NCBI GenBank assembly: GCA_036873135.1
Contig: JAPTYO010000017.1
Location: 10,726,001-10,790,000 of the forward strand
Length of the DNA: 64,000 nt
Direction of reading: 5' to 3'
DNA from: Clarkia xantiana subsp. parviflora
Lineage: Eukaryota; Streptophyta; Magnoliopsida; Myrtales; Onagraceae
Positions 59,676-64,000 of the stretch are shown in pieces. Position 1 is the first letter of the stretch; the number at the start of each line of letters is the position of its first letter. The position numbers were made by a program, and so were the translations under genes. The notes below the pieces were generated by a model. That model saw nothing but the letters and a program-made list of their open reading frames with translations. It was not told the origin of the DNA and made no database searches.

Positions 59676-60132
59676 ATCATTTCATTATCTGTTATATGGT
59701 TCTGCAGCGCCGATATCTGTCCATTTCGACAAGGAAAGAGACAATTCTGGGTACAGATGTAACATTTTTGCCATAAGATTGCTTACTGACTTTCCATCCA
59801 ACATTGGTTGAGAGTCGACCGAACTTGGTTGTTGAGGGGTCCAATTAGTAACCGATTTGGAGTTTGATGGATCAAATAGAAATAGGGATGAAGTGTTGGT
59901 TTGGTTTTGTTCAATGTCATTGTCCAGAATGTTTCATCTTTAGCTGCTTCCTAGTTGCAGATGGTTTATGTGTAGGCAGAGTCCATAAATTGTGGTGCCA
60001 AAAAGTCTCTGGAGTTTGAATCCCACCACATAGACTAACTGCACTCTTGAATCCTTCTAAGAGCATTCACAATAGTGCAAGCTATTTTGGTTCTCATTTT
60101 AAGACACCTCACCTCCACATCATTAATTGTAA
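59676..60132. other. Intergenic DNA between Copia D and Helitron
   Basis: No gene or repeat recognised. Confidence 0.5.
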
Positions 60133-61715
60133 TCTATCTATATCTACTATATTATATTAATTCGGCACCGGAAGTCCTCTGGCCGACACGTGGACAGTCC
60201 ACGTAGTCACCGTTTCCTAATCTAATCGGAATTTAATAGGGGTTCTCTAAATTTAGATACATAATATTAATTGATTGAAAATTAAGAAGTAGTTTTATCT
60301 CATATTTTGGTCTCTATGCAATTTAAATAAACAAATTAATTAAAAATTTCCTTTTAAATAATAAATCTATACAGTTTGGTTCCGGAAGACCATAGGCCGC
60401 CACGTGTGTAATATATATATATATATATAATAATAAAATAAACATAACCACGGTGCATTGCCCTTCATCTCTTCAACTATATTATATTTTAGTTTCTAAA
60501 AAATATAGAAACTATACAAATATTAGTAGCCTTACTATTTTAAACATTATAAAATATATAAAGTTAACCACGGTACGTTTTCTTCTTCTTCTATCTCTTT
60601 ACCAATATATTAATTGGCTTGGGTCCTCACCCCAAAAGACATCAACCTTTCAAAAGGCACCATTTATGAACCATACCAAACCGACTGGTTAAAAATAAGT
60701 CTCAAAGCAAAACCGGATAGCATCGTAAATCCAATTAACCGTCGCAAACCAACATGAAAAGCTTGGCACAAGTTAGTCTCTCCCATCCCATGCTATATTT
60801 CTTTTCACAACACCGCAACCAACCAACCGCCGCAAACAACCTCTGTCTCTCCCGTGTCGGACGTTGCTCGCCTACCGACGATCGTCGCCCGAAACTGTAC
60901 CGCCGCCCGGCGCTTAACACCCGCTATGCGCTTAATACCCGCCAGTCGCTGAACCGCCACCCACTCCTCCAACGCCACACGAGTCCACCCGCCCAAATTC
61001 AAAAACGCCGATGCTGCTTTAGGCCCCACCAGTTCCGCTAGGTAGTGGTTCAATCGAGGACCTGACTCTGCATACTTATACGGGTTTGTACGAATTATTA
61101 CGCTTTACGGTGAGCTCTAACTATGAACTTTGCGTTCTTGAATCCCAGAAATATGTTGGAAGACCTCAAGGCGGGACCGATAGCGGGGTGGTGACTGGGC
61201 GTAACCTGGCAACACTGCCGCAAGGAATACATACGGCATGCGAGGTTGATGTTGTGAATGATGGTGGAGGTCACGCTCATTGCGGCTGACATTCAAGAGG
61301 TCAGAGGAAGCACCATCGGAATCAGAGATCTTAGCAGGGAATGGATCCTGCACTGGGTCGGTGTCGTTATCTCCGCCTCTGATTGGTATGCCTCTAATTG
61401 GGGCCTAGGTTCGATTTGACTAGGTCTATTAAGACCTTATAATTTTCATTTTCTTGTCGAATTTCCTAAAGTTGATGATATAATTGTTATTTTCGCGTCT
61501 TGTAGATTGTAGTGATATCTCTCAGTTTTCAGGTCCTCTTTTACTGAGCCACCTTTTGAAGGTTAGCAAGTCCTCTTGCTGACTTAAATGCTATCGAGTT
61601 CAAAACTACAGCTTCTTACTGATTATATTTACATATTATTCTCACCTGCAGCCAATGCAACAAGATGATCCAACATGGATTTCTAATCAGGGATTTTCTT
61701 TCTTTACAATTGCAG

Positions 61716-61922
61716 TTTGCAAATTTTGGACTTGCAAGACTTACTAATGATGCACACATACTCATGTCTCGATTCGAGTCATGGGGACATTGGTTTCAGT
61801 ATTTCCCTTCTGTATTCAGTTAGCTACTCGAAACTTGTACTGCTAGAGATTTTAACTGACCGCAAACCCGTTGATTCGTCTCAACCTTTAGGTGATGAAA
61901 GTTTGGTCGAATGGTTAAGATA
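61716..61922 (+). pseudogene. Captured receptor-like kinase fragment (PERK-like)
   Basis: Directly after an acceptor (TTACAATTGCAG) comes [14 protein letters not shown], matching kinase subdomain VII with the DFG aspartate replaced by Asn. After frameshifts, [20 protein letters not shown] and LVEWLR follow, a segment diagnostic of proline-rich extensin-like receptor kinases. About 60-70 codons of a domain of about 270 remain, ending in TAA at 61920-61922. Known Helitron behaviour explains the capture; the donor locus is not in the window. Confidence 0.75.
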
Positions 61923-62571
61923 ACCACTTCGATTTTTAGAATGTTGTTGTGTTAATCTTTCATTTTACCTGACTTGTTTTCTTCGGACCATAAATAAGTT
62001 CCATTTTCACCTTTTATGTGAAAGGTATTTACTCCCCTTTCTGTGAATGCAATAACTGTTATATCTTTGCGGCAAAACTATTTAGTGGAGTTAGATTATT
62101 ATATTATTTAAAAATAATGGAGAAACTAATAATACATTCATAATTATCTTTTGATAATACATCCAGAATTTCAGATTATGGTGCTTGTACTATTATTGTA
62201 TGCATATTCGATTACTTTAAGGGGAAAAGTTGAACTATTGAAATCTTATTAGAGGTGATCTATGTTTGATTAGATACAATAGGAGGTTGTAAAGCAAAAG
62301 AGATCAATACAATAAGAGGAATGGTTTAATGACATACTACAAGGTACATGGGGCTCTTTGTTGATATTGGTTTGAGATTTTGATTTTATTTCATAGGTCA
62401 TCTTTCCTTTTCAGTTTAACATCAGTTGTTTCAGTCTTTTATATTTCATTGTTTTCTCATTCAACAGAGGTCGTCGGATCGAGATTCTAGCTCCCCAGAA
62501 TATAATTGTTCTTGGTCTGTAATATGCTTGATATTACGTGTCCTCTACTAATCAAGAGTTTATTTATGTGT

Positions 62572-62634
62572 GCAAAATATTATGGTTGTGGTTCAATTGT
62601 GGATTCTGGAACTTCTTTATTGATTGATCCAAAG
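62572..62634 (+). pseudogene. Captured aspartic-protease fragment
   Basis: CGSIVDSGTSLLIDPK fits the second active-site motif (D-S/T-G-T-S) of plant aspartic proteases and ends at a donor-like AAG/GTATGT. It is only about 21 codons long, so the family call rests on one motif. Confidence 0.5.
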
Positions 62635-63609
62635 GTATGTGAATAGTCTAGCCATGATGTCTCATGCTTAAGAAAACCACTTCAAGGTCTTCGAGATACA
62701 TATGTGTTCCAATAAATACTCTGCAAGTTACTTATTCAGCCCAACTTCACTTCCATTCTGCTATTGCATGCATGCCAGTTGAATGGTTCTTCACTGTATA
62801 ATACCTAACTGAATTAGTTCTTCGGTGCTCTTATATATTATTAATTCCTAGAGCACTGTCCTTAAAATTGTATATTCTCTTTTCTTCTGTTGATGCTTTT
62901 GGACAATGAATATCTACACATGCGCAGCTCGCTATCAAGTTAAATTGCGGGCTAAATCCTAAAGAATTTGTGAGGAAGCAGTGTAAGTGGTATTACTCTT
63001 GTTGAACTCTAATTGCATATTGTTTCTGTGAAACAATTGGATGTGAATGATATCTAGGGAAACATAAAATTTATTGTAAATGTGTTCATGCTCTTTCTAC
63101 ACCAACCTAATCTTGTTGGGTGAAAATGATAAGTTTAGAGGATAAGTTCTTTAGAAGAGAGCAAATTTTCAACCTAAATAATTATAGGTACACGTCTTTG
63201 AAAACTGCTGTTGTGTACAACATGATCATGTAAAGTAGGAGATGTCGTAGAAGAAATAGTGATTGAGCTTAAGGAAAGTTACACACGGTAGTTCGCACAA
63301 AAGTTGGATGATGAGATAGTCTGCAAAGTTGGTCGTTTTGTTGCACATGATGTCTAAGTTGTTGAGGAATAAAAAATCAAACCTACATATTACTTCATTC
63401 TTTGGGATGTTTAGTATGTTTTACTTCTTCTTTATCGTTCATTTGGACTTCCAATAACATCAAATCTTCCAATATTACTATTACGCATTCAAATAATCTT
63501 TTCTTATTTTGTCTGGTTCTTTCTACTAGCAGTGACTTATTGCAATATAACTTTAGAGTAGAGTAATACTTAATAATATGCGCGTGCAACGCATGCGCGC
63601 AACAACTAG

Positions 63610-63948
63610 TATATAATATATATATATATATATATGCATTGTCCTTTTATCTCTTCAACTAAATATATTAGTTTTTAAAAAATATTAAAAAAATTATACA
63701 AATATTATTAGCCTTTACTATTTTAAACAATATAAAATAAACAAATTGACTTAAATTCAATTGGAAAAAGTGCAAAATCACGGTTATTCTCCTCATTACT
63801 ATAAATATATATATGTATTTATTGAATTAAAATCAATAGGCAAAAAAATAATATAAAATCATAATAATTATATATCCTAATTAATATCTATATATAACCT
63901 AGCAAACCACCGTATGTTTTCAACTTCTATATATATGCATTGTCCTTC

Positions 63949-63989
<41 letters not shown>

Positions 63990-64000
63990 CCAATATAAAA
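63610..64000. other. AT-rich flank with (AT)n microsatellites
   Basis: 63632-63745 repeats a segment seen inside the Helitron at about 60462-60570 (CTCTTCAACTA, then ACAAATATTA.TAGCCTT.ACTATTTTAAAC). A perfect AT run lies at about 63954-63982. No gene. Confidence 0.6.

Larger units (their letters stand above)
60133..63609 (+). mobile_element. Non-autonomous Helitron with captured gene fragments
   Basis: The 3' end is characteristic: a GC-rich hairpin (TGCGCG...CGCGCA, 63579-63601), four bases, then CTAG (63606-63609) followed by T. The GTGCAACGCA core resembles many plant Helitrons. The 5' end is a TC preceded by A in TCTATCTATATCTACTATATTA; the exact base (60133, 60137 or 60143) cannot be fixed. 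There is no target duplication, as expected. No Rep/helicase ORF was seen; instead exon-like pieces of unrelated host genes occur with splice-like borders. Confidence 0.7.

Noticed and set aside
60754..61041. Arg/Pro-rich plus-strand ORF in the Helitron
   Set aside because: No motif, and an overlapping ORF of similar length exists on the other strand; may be part of a captured fragment but cannot be supported.

Overview
This is plant nuclear DNA, most likely from a eudicot. It holds LTR retrotransposons of the Ty1/Copia and Ty3/Gypsy types, many of them nested, an intron-bearing Group I formin gene, MITE-like DNA transposons and a Helitron. Only two host genes are well supported: a formin on the minus strand (16997-20380, seven exons) and a small membrane-anchored proline-rich protein on the plus strand (44926-45411). 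Almost everything else is mobile DNA or its debris. No tRNA, rRNA, CRISPR or prokaryotic feature was seen. All similarity statements come from motif recognition by eye; no database search was run.

Layout. 1-5937: minus-strand non-autonomous Gypsy-type element with a gag-like gene, several small tandem arrays and a 5' LTR. It appears to sit inside the satellite of the next element. 5943-11027: second Gypsy-type element, a decayed gag-protease region with a 5' LTR; a 2.6-kb satellite with higher-order structure lies where pol would be expected. 11311-12138: foldback Mutator-like MITE with a 9-bp target duplication. 12423-16140: rearranged Copia family A (gag, one LTR, 3' end) carrying a hAT-like MITE with an 8-bp target duplication. 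16997-20380: formin gene. 21360-36407: a 15-kb composite bounded by family-A LTRs with matching 5-bp target duplications. It contains a LARD-like repeat-rich stretch, a nearly intact Copia element (family B, 23202-27931) and an oppositely oriented family-A fragment. 38335-44746: candidate TIR element interrupted by a young Copia (family C, 38702-44220) whose LTR ends are not TG/CA. 44926-45411: host gene. 46266-59670: Copia family D in the arrangement LTR-internal-LTR-internal-LTR inside one pair of target duplications. About 60133-63609: non-autonomous Helitron carrying receptor-kinase and aspartic-protease gene fragments.

How the parts relate. Target duplications give a partial order of events: B went into the LARD-like DNA, which lies inside the family-A composite; C went into an older TIR element. 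The most notable signals are a gag-like protein that repeats its zinc-knuckle module but shows no capsid domain; a satellite with a 319-bp higher-order unit inside a retrotransposon; a Copia tandem whose two copies share the same catalytic change in reverse transcriptase (YVDD to YVHD) and the same RNase H frameshift; and a Copia element with TATA...TATA LTR termini.
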